Shown: positions 17,055-26,272, numbered from the stretch's first letter. The stretch is DNA of 64,000 nucleotides from Pseudanabaena sp. UWO311 (GCF_006937785.1 NZ_SJEE01000001.1:1-64000); one strand, 5' to 3'. Notes: generated by a model not told the origin, from the sequence alone. Numbers and translations: made by a program.

Positions 17055-18009
17055 AGGTTTCTTGGAAACGCTTGCTAATTTGCTTACTAATAATGTTGAG
17101 AAGGAGCGTGATTAGAAAAAGCGTCATACCTACTGCAAAAAGTGCTTGATATTCAACGCTACCAACCCGTGAATCACCCTTTGCGACTTGAGCGATATAA
17201 GCCGTCATTGTACCAACAGTTTGTCTGGGATCGAGAGTGAGAGTAGGTTTTTGTCCTGCGGCGATCGCTACAATCATCGTCTCACCAACGGCGCGAGATA
17301 TGCCCAAAATGATGGCAGCACATATACCTGACAAAGCAGCAGGAAGTACGACATTTGTCGAGACTTCTTTCTTGGTCGAGCCAAGCCCATAGGCGGCTTC
17401 ACGTAGAGATATCGGTACTGCACGCATGGCATCAGTACTAATTGAAGCGATGGTTGGTACGATCATTACGCCCATGATTAAACCCGCGCTGAGAGCATTA
17501 AAGCCTTGCAAATTAGGAATAATCTTACTAAGAACAGGGGTAATAAAGGTCAACGCAAAGTAGCCGTATACGACCGTTGGCACGCCAGCAAGCAACTCGA
17601 TTACAGGGCGCAAAAACTTGCTTAATCTTGGTGATGCATATTCTGACAAATAGATAGCAGTTGCTAGTCCCAGAGGAGTTGCTACCAACATCGCGATCAG
17701 AGCCACCATGATAGTGCCGTTCACAGTCGGCCATATACAAAAGCTTTTTTCGGAAAATTGAGGTGTCCAACTACAGCTATAGTTGCCATCTGGCAAGGTT
17801 TTGCCGAATAGAAATTCGCCAATATTTGCCTTGCCAAAAAAGCTGATGGTTTCCGAGGAAAGCTCAAAAACGATCGCTATGGTCGTCAGTACAGAAATGC
17901 AGGCACAAATAAGCAACGCATAGCCGATCGCATTTTCTTTAATATTGCGATCGCGACGTTGATAAATATCGAGTGAATCGGGTTCAGGAATATTCACAAA
18001 AATTGACAA
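17047..18009 (-). CDS. pstC: Phosphate ABC transporter permease PstC
   Basis: This is the second phosphate permease. Its 320 residues include the periplasmic loop between helices 1 and 2 (FGKTLPDGNYSCSWTPQFSE) and the EAA-type motif MRAVPISLREAAYGLGSTKK before LSGICAAIILGISRAVGET. It lies 84 bases downstream of pstS, with a hairpin between, and overlaps pstA. That hairpin could lower expression of the membrane genes relative to the abundant binding protein, as in many pst operons. Confidence 0.95.
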   Translation of the reverse strand: MSIFVNIPEPDSLDIYQRRDRNIKENAIGYALLICACISVLTTIAIVFELSSETISFFGKANIGEFLFGKTLPDGNYSCSWTPQFSEKSFCIWPTVNGTIMVALIAMLVATPLGLATAIYLSEYASPRLSKFLRPVIELLAGVPTVVYGYFALTFITPVLSKIIPNLQGFNALSAGLIMGVMIVPTIASISTDAMRAVPISLREAAYGLGSTKKEVSTNVVLPAALSGICAAIILGISRAVGETMIVAIAAGQKPTLTLDPRQTVGTMTAYIAQVAKGDSRVGSVEYQALFAVGMTLFLITLLLNIISKQISKRFQETYE

Positions 18010-18053
18010 TGAAGTTTTTCAATCAAGTAAATCAAACAAGTAAATCACAAAAA

Positions 18054-18085
18054 TAAGCCCTTTCCCAAATGCTGGGAAGGGCTTA
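18054..18085. terminator. Hairpin between pstS and pstC
   Basis: Arms TAAGCCCTTTCCCA and complement with loop AATGC lie eight bases after the pstS stop. Probably an attenuating or mRNA-protecting stem that raises pstS relative to pstCAB. Confidence 0.55.
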
Positions 18086-18093
18086 AATCAGGA

Positions 18094-19194
18094 CTATTTC
18101 AGGTCTTTTGCCATCAATTCCGAAACAGATACTCCAGCAGGTGCATCCATGAAGGTTGAACCAACGTTCTCAGCCTTGAATCGAGCGACAACTTTGGTGA
18201 GCGCGTCAGCAGGAAGATTAACGTAGCCGACTTCTTTCACCAACTTCGTACTAGTTAGATAAAAATCAATGTAAGCCTTAACTTCAGGACGTGCTAGAGC
18301 TTTCTTGGACACATAGATAAATAGCGGACGAGACAATGGCGAGTATTTACCAGAGGTGATGTTATCGGTTGTTGGTGCGACACAACCCTTACCACCATCG
18401 ACTTCAACCGCATTCAAGGTCTTTGCGTTTTCTTCAAAATAAGCAACTCCCAAGAAACCTGACGCGCCTTTGCCGCCTTGAACGCCTTTCACAATGATAT
18501 TGCTATCTTCAGTTGGTTGATAGTCCTTGCGAATTGCCTTAGATTTGCCGTTAACTGCTTCAGTGAAGTAGTCGAATGTACCCGAATCTGCACCGCGACC
18601 AAATAAAGCGATCGTTTCTTTAGGGAACTCAGGTCTTACTTGATCCCAAGTTGTGACCTTACCTTCAGAGTCTGGACTCCAAAGGGTCTTGAGTTCGGGA
18701 ACTGTGAGGCACTTTGCCCAAGTGTTTTCTTTATTAACAATTATAGTCAAGCCATCAACAGCGACTGGAAGTTCAACGAAATCAACATTCTTAGCCTTGC
18801 AATCTTCAGCTTCCTTGGCTTTGATCGGGCGAGAAGCACCAGAAATATCGATATCTCCAGAGCAGAATTTCTTGAAGCCGCCACCAGTGCCACTTGAACC
18901 AACAGGAACTTTCACCCCAGGATTTGATTTTGCAAAATCTTCTGCAACAGCCTTGCTAATAGGAGCGACTGTATTGGAACCATCAATGGTGATATTGCCA
19001 GATAAGTTGGAAGGAGCTTTAGCAGGTTCCTTAGCAGGTTCTTTAGCAGCCGTTGTGGTAGTTGCTGCGGGACTAGTTGCACTAGGAGTACTAGGTTTGG
19101 TGTCGCTTCCGCTACAGGATGCAAGTGTTGCGGCTAGTGTAACGCCTGCTACAAAAGTTACAACACTACGATTGATATTCTTCTTGGACATCAT
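18094..19194 (-). CDS. pstS: Phosphate-binding lipoprotein PstS
   Basis: PstS captures phosphate outside the cytoplasmic membrane and delivers it to PstCA. The signal peptide (VVTFVAGVTLAATLASC) ends in the lipobox LASC. A Pro/Ala/Thr-rich linker with AKEPAKEPAKAP follows. The ligand-binding core has ITIDGSNTVAPISKAVAEDF, VGSSGTGGGFKKFC and the SGDIDISGASRP block that binds phosphate. Start ATG 19194 or the next codon ATG 19191. At 366 residues it is typical for cyanobacterial PstS. A Pho box lies about 75-115 bases upstream, so it should be induced by phosphate starvation through SphS-SphR. Confidence 0.95.
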   Translation of the reverse strand: MMSKKNINRSVVTFVAGVTLAATLASCSGSDTKPSTPSATSPAATTTTAAKEPAKEPAKAPSNLSGNITIDGSNTVAPISKAVAEDFAKSNPGVKVPVGSSGTGGGFKKFCSGDIDISGASRPIKAKEAEDCKAKNVDFVELPVAVDGLTIIVNKENTWAKCLTVPELKTLWSPDSEGKVTTWDQVRPEFPKETIALFGRGADSGTFDYFTEAVNGKSKAIRKDYQPTEDSNIIVKGVQGGKGASGFLGVAYFEENAKTLNAVEVDGGKGCVAPTTDNITSGKYSPLSRPLFIYVSKKALARPEVKAYIDFYLTSTKLVKEVGYVNLPADALTKVVARFKAENVGSTFMDAPAGVSVSELMAKDLK

Positions 19195-19269
19195 AAAAAT
19201 CTTACTGCGATTATATCTGTTACGGTTGACTAAGCATTTAAACTAGACATGATTGATACTAAACTGCAT

Positions 19270-19310
19270 CCGTCAACCAAAGGTTAAGGGACGTTAAAGA
19301 TGCAGTTAAG
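19270..19310 (-). promoter_or_regulatory. Pho box upstream of pstS
   Basis: On the minus strand four units repeat every 11 bases: CTTAACTG (19303-19310), CTTTAACG (19292-19299), CTTAACCT (19281-19288) and GTTGACGG (19270-19277). The cyanobacterial SphR site is a direct repeat of CTTAACCT with three-base spacers, so spacing and sequence both fit. It ends about 75 bases before the pstS start, and a promoter should lie just downstream. Confidence 0.75.
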
Positions 19311-19845
19311 TTTAGTTTGCCAAAAAGTTTTTACGTCAAGATTAATTAACAAAACAGACTATAGAGAGGGGGCAAGTTTCCTCTGAATAGCATGTTTTGT
19401 GTGTGTTTTGCAGTTAAGCAGTTAAGCCATTAAGCGTAGGTATAAAACAAACCCAGATATGCGGGCGGCACTTTTGGGTTTGCTTTAGCGTCAGATGTAA
19501 ATAAGAACGACGATTTACTACCCGCCAGTGAATAATACCAAAACACAAAATGGCTACGCCATTTTGTGTTTTTAAAACCATAACGGGGCTTAGTTTTTAA
19601 TTCACAAAAGTGTGGCGACACTTTTGTGAATTGGTATAATCAGCAATACTCAGTAACACAAAATATAGATATTTGTGGCAAATATTTGTAGCAGATATTT
19701 GTGGGAATTAAGTTCTCTTGGGTGATGCGTTATCCCTTAGAACTGTGGCTAAGTATTAAGTGACGGTTTTCCGTCTAGCATCAAAGATTAACCCGATAAA
19801 AAATTTTTTGTAGAATGTTAGGTATTATTGGTCGCGGAAATAGCT
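19311..19845. other. Long gap between pstS and htrA holding one copy of a 100-bp repeat
   Basis: This gene-free stretch contains a copy of the double-hairpin element (19535-19638) and, near 19660-19705, short direct repeats of ATATTTGTGG/AGATATTTGT. An open frame at 19430-19621 on the minus strand reads through the repeat and is not a gene. The promoter of htrA should lie at 19740-19830, but I cannot place it. Confidence 0.5.
19535..19638. repeat. Double-hairpin interspersed repeat, copy 1
   Basis: It begins TACCAAAACACAAAATGGC and ends AATTGGTATA. Inside are one stem ACACAAAATGGC/GCCATTTTGTGT, a short central segment, and a second stem AATTCACAAAAGTGT/ACACTTTTGTGAATT. The outermost TACCAA and TTGGTA are inverted copies. 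Other copies are at 26011, 47257 and 49842. Confidence 0.8.
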
Positions 19846-21078
19846 ATGAGAGACTCAAATAAAAAATCTCGTTACAAGCAACCTTTGATTTATGTTTCGA
19901 TGCTGCTATTAGGTGTCATCTTGGGAGCTTGGGCGGTTGTGTCAGGAGTGCGATCGCCAAATACAACAGTAATTACCCCTGTTAGTCAGGTTGCATCGAT
20001 ATCACCTGCGATCGCACAGGATAGCGACAGAGTGAAATCAATCTCAGTCCCCCGTAATTATGTTGTGGAGGCAGTTAATCGCACTGGCCCGGCCGTTGTC
20101 AGAATAAACGCCTCACGTACTGTCGCTAGTAACCAACAAATTCCTCAGGAATTTATGGACGATCCCATGTTTCGCCAGTTTTTTGGCGATCAACTACGTC
20201 GGATGCCCAAGGAACGGGTTGAACGCGGCACTGGTTCAGGCTTTATCATCAACAAAGAAGGTGACATCATCACCAATGCTCACGTTGTTAGTGGAGCGGA
20301 CAAAGTGACTGTGATTCTTAAAGATGGTCGCCAAATTGAAGGTAAAGTCTTAGGTAGCGATGAACTTACCGATATTGCTGTTGTCCAAGTTAAGCCAGAT
20401 AATTTGCCTACTGTGAGCATTGGTAGTTCTCAAAATTTGCAGCCAGGCGACTGGGCGATCGCGATCGGTAATCCTCTTGGCTTAGACAATACAGTTACAG
20501 CAGGAATCATCAGTGCGATCGGTCGCAATAGTGGACAAATTGGAGTCGATAAGCGAGTTAGCTTTATTCAAACTGATGCCGCAATTAATCCTGGAAACTC
20601 AGGTGGACCTCTGCTTAATCAAAATGGTGAGGTGATCGGGGTAAACACTGCAATCATTCAAGGCGCTCAGGGATTAGGTTTTGCAATTCCCATTGAAACT
20701 GCTCAGCGCATTGCTAAACAGATAATCGCGAGTGGTAAAGTCAGTCGCGCCTATCTTGGTATTCAGATGGTGACAGTTGATGCAAATGTCAAGAAACAGG
20801 TCAATCAAGACACTGAGTTTGGAATTAAAATCTCCGAAGATAAAGGTGTCCTGATTACCAGAGTTGTTGATGATTCTCCTGCGGCAAAAGCAGGTGCTAA
20901 GCGTGGTGATGTAATCACCAAGTTTAACGACAAAGAAATTTTGACTGCTGATCAGGTCACTCAATTAGTGGAAGATCGTGCTGTTGGCGACAAGATTAAT
21001 ATGGAAGTCAAACGTAATGGTCAGACGGTAGCGTTGAGTGTAGAAACTGCTCAGTTCCCACAAAAATTCCCTAATTAA
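19846..21078 (+). CDS. HtrA/Deg-family serine protease
   Basis: A trypsin-like, PDZ-containing protease of the HhoA/HhoB/HtrA group that degrades damaged envelope proteins. The N-terminus has a membrane or signal segment (LIYVSMLLLGVILGAWAVV). The catalytic triad is visible: His in ITNAHVVSG, Asp in ELTDIAVVQV, Ser in NPGNSGGPLLN. A PDZ domain follows, with VLITRVVDDSPAAKAGAKRG and DVITKFNDKEI. I use ATG 19846; a TTG at 19828 in the same frame is weaker. The acidic-aromatic tract EFMDDPMFRQFFGD is also typical. About 410 residues, monocistronic. Confidence 0.92.
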   Translation: MRDSNKKSRYKQPLIYVSMLLLGVILGAWAVVSGVRSPNTTVITPVSQVASISPAIAQDSDRVKSISVPRNYVVEAVNRTGPAVVRINASRTVASNQQIPQEFMDDPMFRQFFGDQLRRMPKERVERGTGSGFIINKEGDIITNAHVVSGADKVTVILKDGRQIEGKVLGSDELTDIAVVQVKPDNLPTVSIGSSQNLQPGDWAIAIGNPLGLDNTVTAGIISAIGRNSGQIGVDKRVSFIQTDAAINPGNSGGPLLNQNGEVIGVNTAIIQGAQGLGFAIPIETAQRIAKQIIASGKVSRAYLGIQMVTVDANVKKQVNQDTEFGIKISEDKGVLITRVVDDSPAAKAGAKRGDVITKFNDKEILTADQVTQLVEDRAVGDKINMEVKRNGQTVALSVETAQFPQKFPN

Positions 21079-21088
21079 GTAACTCGGC

Positions 21089-21142
21089 AAAACCCAAAAA
21101 AATGTACCGCCCGCGCAGCGGGCGGTACATTTTTTTTGGTTT
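21089..21142. terminator. Palindrome downstream of htrA
   Basis: AAACCC shoulders and the stem ATGTACCGCCCGC around a three-base loop GCA, followed by a run of eight T residues: a good intrinsic terminator for htrA and a member of the AAAACCCA-shouldered palindrome type. Confidence 0.7.
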
Positions 21143-21240
21143 AATATTTGATTTTGCTGAGCGACTTAAATTTTTTTAAAGAGAGGCGGCGCAAAGCTCC
21201 GCCTTTTATCTTTTGGTACAGATATATTCAGGTAAATCCT

Positions 21241-22008
21241 ATGGGTAATTTTATTGGTTGGCTGGGAGCTTTACTACTGATTTTTCTGGCGGGATTTGGT
21301 CTGACTCAATGGTTGAATTTACCCTTTGGTAATTTTATTGATTGGGTAATTGGTGCAAGCATTTTTGTCTGGCTGATTATCATCGTGACAGTGCCTTGGA
21401 ACGTTTACTTTCAATCTAAGGCTGTACTCAATCAAGCTGAAATTTCTAAGGATAAAGGCATCGCCGTTGATGAGAACCAATTACCATATGTCCGATCGCT
21501 TGCCCAAAAATCCCTAGGATTGGCGATTGGGTTACATGTAATTTCGGCTATCGCTCTATATGTTTTAGCATCAAGTGGCATTGGCACTATCGGCTATGTG
21601 GGTGCGATCGCGGCGCTGTTGCTGACAATATTACGTCCTGCAATAAGTGCCTATGAATATATAGCTCAACGCTTAAGGTTAATCTCACAGCAAATTGATT
21701 ACCCTCGCGAAGACGTGATGGAATTAAGGCAAAGGTTTGCTAATTTAGAAGAGTCCGTTCGACAAATTAACGAGCAACTAAGCACTGAAAATCCCTATTC
21801 ATGGGTGACAAAGTATGAGCAATTTGCCAATGAGATGCGCAAAGATCTATCACGACTAGGTGCAAATGTTGAAGATTTACGAGCAACAAATGCACTGGAT
21901 CATGATCGCTTAGCCCGTGAATCTCGACAAGCGATCGCACAATTGAGTGCTGATAGCCAATTTTTAGAACAAGTTCGAGAAATTATTCGCTTTTTTAAAA
22001 GTGCATAA
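21241..22008 (+). CDS. Hypothetical membrane protein with C-terminal coiled coil
   Basis: A 255-residue protein that I do not recognise. The N-terminal half has about four membrane helices (FIGWLGALLLIFLAGFG, WVIGASIFVWLIIIVTVPWN, ALGLHV-type segment near residue 95, and GYVGAIAALLLTIL). The rest is charged and predicted helical, with LRQRFANLEESVRQINEQLS and further heptad-like runs, probably a cytoplasmic coiled coil. I chose ATG 21241 because the open frame upstream (from 21148) runs through a GC-rich hairpin and encodes an implausible Arg/Pro-rich leader. Similar architectures occur in cyanobacteria without assigned function. Confidence 0.7.
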   Translation: MGNFIGWLGALLLIFLAGFGLTQWLNLPFGNFIDWVIGASIFVWLIIIVTVPWNVYFQSKAVLNQAEISKDKGIAVDENQLPYVRSLAQKSLGLAIGLHVISAIALYVLASSGIGTIGYVGAIAALLLTILRPAISAYEYIAQRLRLISQQIDYPREDVMELRQRFANLEESVRQINEQLSTENPYSWVTKYEQFANEMRKDLSRLGANVEDLRATNALDHDRLARESRQAIAQLSADSQFLEQVREIIRFFKSA

Positions 22009-22243
22009 ACAAAACCTAAAATAGTTTAAAAGCAGTCAAAACTTACAGCAACCATTTTGCGATTTATTTGGAAAAAGTCGATGTGACGGAAACCATCATA
22101 TCGGCTTGCTTCAGCCAAATGTATTATGTTGATTCTTGCAAGTTTGATGTGGGTAGGCTAGTTTTAATCAAGGTCATTATTTTCAAGTATCTGAATCTTC
22201 TGACTATCGAGCTCTTCAATAATTAGAAATTGCTGATATTAAT

Positions 22244-23377
22244 ATGAATCCTAGATCCATTACTTCTCAAGATGCAACCGTAGTTGAAGGTAGTCAATAT
22301 GAGCATTATCTAATTTTGAAAGATCCTGAAGGACAGCAACGGATTTTACTAGATAGTAAGAGCTATGTACTTGGACGATCTCCAGAAAACGATATTGTCT
22401 TGCGATCGCAGTCAGTGTCGCGGGAACATGCAACTTTAATAGGAATTCCTGTACCAGATCCTTTACTACAATTATTTCGTCTTAGTGATGGGACTCCTGA
22501 AAAAGGGAAAAGTACAAATGGATTGTTGATTAATGGGGAAATGCGCGATTCATGGGTCTTAATGCATGGAGATGAAATTGTTTTTAGTAGCAATACTCTT
22601 GCCGTTTATCGAATTGAGCCTGAGCCGCCTTACGCGCAAGGCAAAGTTTCTATTTTTCTTGAATGCTTGCAAGAACTAGCAAAAAAAGATCGTAAGTCAG
22701 GTAAATATACTGATGCTGAAAACTATCTTGAGCAAACTTTAATTGTCAATCAACATTTGTATGGAGAATCACACCCTAATGTTGCTAATTGCTTAATAGA
22801 TTTAGCAGTAATTAGTTATTCCCAAAACCAATTCGATAAGACCGAAAAGTTATTTATACAAGCGATCAACATCCGTAAGCTGACTCTGGGGGAAGAGAGT
22901 CCTGATGTTGTCTCAGCAATGCTTGATTTATCAGCAATTTATAATTCTCAGGCTTTATATTCAAAAGCAGAATCATTGTTTTTGCAAGCTTTAGAAATTA
23001 AAAAAAAGGTGTTAGGTGTAGAGCATCCAGAAATTGCGGCGAGTTTAGTAGATTTAGCAGCCATATACTATTCTCAAAAGCGCTATCAAGAAGTAAAAAA
23101 TCTTTATGAACAAGCAATCAAAATTTATAAGCGATCGCTTGAAGATAAGCATCCACATATTTTGGCAGTACAGAACAAATTAGCAAATCTCAAGAAGAAA
23201 TTACGACCAAAATGGTTATCCTTCAATGTGCTAATTCCCGCTTCCTTGATACTGCTATCAGGTGTTATTGCCTATACTTTCTTTGCTCCAAAAACCGACA
23301 TTGCCTGCGTTAAGGTTTTACCTGATGGAAGCACTAAATCGATATCTGGTGATGAATGTCGCCAAATTAGTAAATAG
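22244..23377 (+). CDS. FHA domain and TPR protein with a C-terminal membrane helix
   Basis: A 377-residue signalling scaffold. The FHA domain (about residues 25-120) shows VLGRSPENDIVLRSQSVSRE and STNGLLING, which bind phosphothreonine. TPR repeats of the kinesin light-chain type follow (about 150-310), each with a version of LGEESPDVVSAMLDLSAIY. A single membrane helix (VLIPASLILLSGVIAYTFF) precedes a short tail with two cysteines, which would lie outside the membrane. The partner may be a Ser/Thr kinase, none of which is in this window. Confidence 0.85.
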   Translation: MNPRSITSQDATVVEGSQYEHYLILKDPEGQQRILLDSKSYVLGRSPENDIVLRSQSVSREHATLIGIPVPDPLLQLFRLSDGTPEKGKSTNGLLINGEMRDSWVLMHGDEIVFSSNTLAVYRIEPEPPYAQGKVSIFLECLQELAKKDRKSGKYTDAENYLEQTLIVNQHLYGESHPNVANCLIDLAVISYSQNQFDKTEKLFIQAINIRKLTLGEESPDVVSAMLDLSAIYNSQALYSKAESLFLQALEIKKKVLGVEHPEIAASLVDLAAIYYSQKRYQEVKNLYEQAIKIYKRSLEDKHPHILAVQNKLANLKKKLRPKWLSFNVLIPASLILLSGVIAYTFFAPKTDIACVKVLPDGSTKSISGDECRQISK

Positions 23378-23412
23378 TAAAAAGGGATGCGGAGCATCCC
23401 TTTTTACTATTT
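23372..23412. terminator. Bidirectional terminator between convergent genes
   Basis: Arms AAATAGTAAAAAGGGATGC and complement around GGA contain the stop codons of both neighbours. Poly-A/poly-T flanks on both sides make it a good two-way intrinsic terminator. Confidence 0.75.
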
Positions 23413-24402
23413 ATTGACTATGACTATGGCGAAGCTAAGCCAGATTAAAAAACAGGTGCGCGTTAGTTTAAGTGCTTGTGAAATTTTGGGAGATGTAATC
23501 GCTTTGATTGCATCTCCTAATAAAGGCTTTTGTTTGACAAGTCCACGATAGCGATTTTCGCCACCTAGCTGCACTTGCAAGATTGCCGCATACACACATT
23601 CACTCCATCCAGAATTGGGGCTAGGGTCTTGCTTAGCATCGCGATCGCAAATTTGCCAAACATAAATTGGCTTTCCTGAAAGTAAGGCTAAAGTAATAAC
23701 CGTTAATCGACAGGGCAACCAAGTCAGTACATCATCGGTTTTGGCGCTAAACCAACCTAGATCGGTATAGGGAGCCTCGCGATAACCAACCATTGAATCG
23801 AGAGTACTAGATGCTTTGTAAGCGATCGCTAAAACTACGCCACCATAATCAAACAATGCTGAGCCAATCAAGGCATAAAACAATGGCGATGTCACGGCAT
23901 CGATCGCATTTTCGGTCACAGTTTCCAGTACAGCCCGTAAAATTTCTAATTCGGTCAAATCTTCTGTGTCACGCCCTACATAGCGACTTAACTCTTGACG
24001 AGCATTTTCGATATTGCCAGTTTGCAGGACAGCTAGCACTGACTCAGCAGCATCACGAAGACTGCGCCCAGCAAAACAAGCGGCTAGTAAAATACTGGAA
24101 ACAGCGATCGCTAAAATCGGATGGACTTTTGCCGATGCGATCGAGATCAGCCAGCTTACTACACCACTTCCCAAGATCATGCTAACTCCTAAAATCATGC
24201 CTAGCACTTTCATGATTAGTGGCGAAAAGCGAGGAATACGATTGCTAGAAGCAGGATCTTCGATCAGCACCAAATCAGTAAATTGCGAGATGAACCAACC
24301 CATGACCTGCACTGGATGCAGCCAATTAACAGGATCGCCAATTAAGCGATCGAGACTTGCCGCAAAAATTAAAATTAGAAAGTTAGGAGATAGCTCTAGC
24401 AC
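23407..24402 (-). CDS. cbiB: Adenosylcobinamide-phosphate synthase CbiB
   Basis: This integral membrane enzyme attaches the aminopropanol arm to adenosylcobyric acid in cobalamin synthesis. Family motifs near the N-terminus are DRLIGDPVNWLHPVQVMGWF. Others are AGRSLRDAAE, RQELSRYVGRDTEDL and AVTSPLFYALIGS. The C-terminal part has PSPNSGWSECVYAAILQVQL and GGENRYRG. At 331 residues with several membrane helices it is full length. It is divergent from cobQ, which makes its substrate, and the two share a 59-base gap filled by a palindrome. Confidence 0.93.
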   Translation of the reverse strand: MLELSPNFLILIFAASLDRLIGDPVNWLHPVQVMGWFISQFTDLVLIEDPASSNRIPRFSPLIMKVLGMILGVSMILGSGVVSWLISIASAKVHPILAIAVSSILLAACFAGRSLRDAAESVLAVLQTGNIENARQELSRYVGRDTEDLTELEILRAVLETVTENAIDAVTSPLFYALIGSALFDYGGVVLAIAYKASSTLDSMVGYREAPYTDLGWFSAKTDDVLTWLPCRLTVITLALLSGKPIYVWQICDRDAKQDPSPNSGWSECVYAAILQVQLGGENRYRGLVKQKPLLGDAIKAITSPKISQALKLTRTCFLIWLSFAIVIVNK

Positions 24403-24410
24403 AGGAATTC

Positions 24411-24455
24411 GATGATAAGTTTAGTAGGGGCAACGCCCCTACTAAACTTATCATC
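24411..24455. repeat. Palindrome filling the cbiB-cobQ divergent promoter gap
   Basis: Perfect 21-base arms GATGATAAGTTTAGTAGGGGC-type around loop AAC occupy most of the gap between the two starts (24402 and 24462). Being in a divergent promoter region it cannot be a normal terminator; it may be an operator, an RNA leader or an inserted palindrome. Confidence 0.6.
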
Positions 24456-24461
24456 GATATT

Positions 24462-25943
24462 ATGAAAGCCATATCTGTTTTGGGAACTTCATCTAATGCT
24501 GGCAAAAGCTGGATGGTTACTGCATTAGGAGCATGGCTCAGACGCAATGGAGTGAAAGTTGCTCCATTTAAAGCGCAAAATATGTCGAATAATTCCTACG
24601 TGACCTTAGAAGGGGGAGAAATAGGAAGAGCGCAAGCAGTGCAAGCGATAGCCTGTGGAATGCGTCCAATCGTAGAGATGAATCCTATTCTCTTAAAGCC
24701 ATCGGGAAATGGAACATCGCAATTGGTACTATTGGGAGAAGCCCGTCAACATATCGCCGCAATTGATTATTATCAACATATCGAAAAGCTCTGGGAGACT
24801 GTGCGCGACTCTCTCGAATATTGGCGCGATCGCTGTGATATTTTGCTGCTAGAAGGTGCTGGCAGCCCTGTAGAACTTAATCTCATGCATCGCGATCTTG
24901 TGAATTTACGCCCGATTGTTCATTTGCAAGGACGATGGATTCTAGTTGGTGATATTGAGAAGGGAGGTGTATTTGCTCAGATAATTGGGACGCATCAGCT
25001 TCTACCTGAAACTGCAAGGGATTTGGGATTAGGCTTTATAGTGAACAAGTTTCGTGGCGATTTGAGATTGTTTAGTGATGCAGAGAAACACTTTCGCGAT
25101 CACATGCCGCATCTTCCCTATTTAGGTTTGCTTCCCTATGCTTCAGATCTACAACCTGAGAGCGAAGACAGTCTATGTAGCGAAGCGGAAGCTAAAGGTC
25201 AGGGTGCGAAGATCGCGTGGATTAGATTTCCATATTTGTCTAATTCTCAAGATAGTCAGCCTTGGCAATTAGATTTAGGCATAGAGACAGTTTGGGCAAA
25301 AAACATTGCGGACTTAGCCAATGCAAAGATCATTATTCTTCCCGGAAGCAAAAACACTCTAAGCGATCTGCAATGGTTAAAAACGTCAGGATTAGCAGAT
25401 GCAATTCTTACTGCACATCGTCACGGTGTGCCGATAGTTGGGATTTGCGGCGGTTATCAGATGTTGGGGAAATATCTATGCGATCGCGAAGGTGTGGCTG
25501 GTTCATCAGGCGAAGTAAAAGGTTTGGGACTGTTACCAATTAGCACCGAGTTTATGCCTACAAAACAAGTGCGTCAGGTGCAGGCAATCTGGCAATCAGA
25601 GCAGTCTATGGATGAATGGATGACATACGAGATTCATATGGGCGTTACCAAATTAATTGAGATAAGTGAATCTTCGCAAAATCGACCTTTATTGCAAGTG
25701 CAAGGCGATCGCGAGTTTCGTGATGAAGGAATGCAATGCGATCGGGTATGGGGAAGTTATTTACATGGTTTATTTGAGTCTGCGGCTGTGCGCCAAGCTT
25801 TAACCAGATTGGCAAATATTCCTGAACATCAGCCAGCCTCTATCTCTTGGCTAGATCATCAACAAAAGCTTTATAACGACATGGCAGGCTTACTAGAAGC
25901 GCATCTAGACCTTACTGCAATTCATCGTTATCTCGATATCTAG
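24462..25943 (+). CDS. cobQ: Cobyric acid synthase CobQ/CbiP
   Basis: This glutamine-dependent enzyme amidates the corrin side chains b, d, e and g to give cobyric acid. The N-terminal dethiobiotin-synthetase-like domain has VLGTSSNAGKSWMVTALGAW (P-loop) and PFKAQNMSNNSYVT. The C-terminal triad-type glutaminase has the nucleophile in GVPIVGICGGYQMLG and the partner histidine in WGSYLHGLFES. Residue count (493) and block order are standard. Divergent from cbiB, which uses its product. Confidence 0.95.
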   Translation: MKAISVLGTSSNAGKSWMVTALGAWLRRNGVKVAPFKAQNMSNNSYVTLEGGEIGRAQAVQAIACGMRPIVEMNPILLKPSGNGTSQLVLLGEARQHIAAIDYYQHIEKLWETVRDSLEYWRDRCDILLLEGAGSPVELNLMHRDLVNLRPIVHLQGRWILVGDIEKGGVFAQIIGTHQLLPETARDLGLGFIVNKFRGDLRLFSDAEKHFRDHMPHLPYLGLLPYASDLQPESEDSLCSEAEAKGQGAKIAWIRFPYLSNSQDSQPWQLDLGIETVWAKNIADLANAKIIILPGSKNTLSDLQWLKTSGLADAILTAHRHGVPIVGICGGYQMLGKYLCDREGVAGSSGEVKGLGLLPISTEFMPTKQVRQVQAIWQSEQSMDEWMTYEIHMGVTKLIEISESSQNRPLLQVQGDREFRDEGMQCDRVWGSYLHGLFESAAVRQALTRLANIPEHQPASISWLDHQQKLYNDMAGLLEAHLDLTAIHRYLDI

Positions 25944-26272
25944 CTTGTATAGCTTTTACCAATTTAGTGGAAACAGAGAGTTGCGGTGCTTTGCGCCGTA
26001 ACTCTCTGTTATACCAATTCACAAAAGTGTGACAACACTTCTGTGAATTAAAAACCAAACCCTGTAAGGGTTTTAAAAACACAAAATGGCTGCGCCACTT
26101 TGTGTTTTGGTATTATTTTTTGACTCAGAAGATCAGAAGATTTTTGTTAAAAGTGTTGCAAAGCAACACTTTTAACAAAAATCTTGGTTGCCCTGATAGC
26201 GCAAAGCACTGTAAGTGTCTTGAAGCATGATATTTTAGCTTGAGATGCTTAGATACTCAGTCCTTAAAAAAC
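25944..26272. other. Gap holding three palindromic units
   Basis: Three palindromes succeed one another: an imperfect stem of the ACAGAGAGTTGCG type (25972-26010), a copy of the 100-bp double-hairpin repeat (26011-26113), and a perfect palindrome with core AAAAGTGTTGC around AAA (26137-26185). No gene is visible. Confidence 0.6.
26011..26113. repeat. Double-hairpin interspersed repeat, copy 2
   Basis: It begins ATACCAATTCACAAAAGTGT and ends GTGTTTTGGTA, in the opposite orientation to copy 1. The centre reads AACCCTGTAAGGGTTTT, a third small stem. Confidence 0.8.

Noticed and set aside
19430-19621. 63-aa open frame on the minus strand, M..PHFCELKTKPRYGF
   Set aside because: It reads through the double-hairpin repeat. 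A similar peptide (SHFCELKNKPCKGF) arises from another repeat copy at 49855, so the similarity comes from repeat DNA, not from a gene.
24403-24461. Cobalamin riboswitch ahead of cobQ or cbiB
   Set aside because: The gap is 59 bp and filled by a palindrome; no room or motif for a B12 aptamer.
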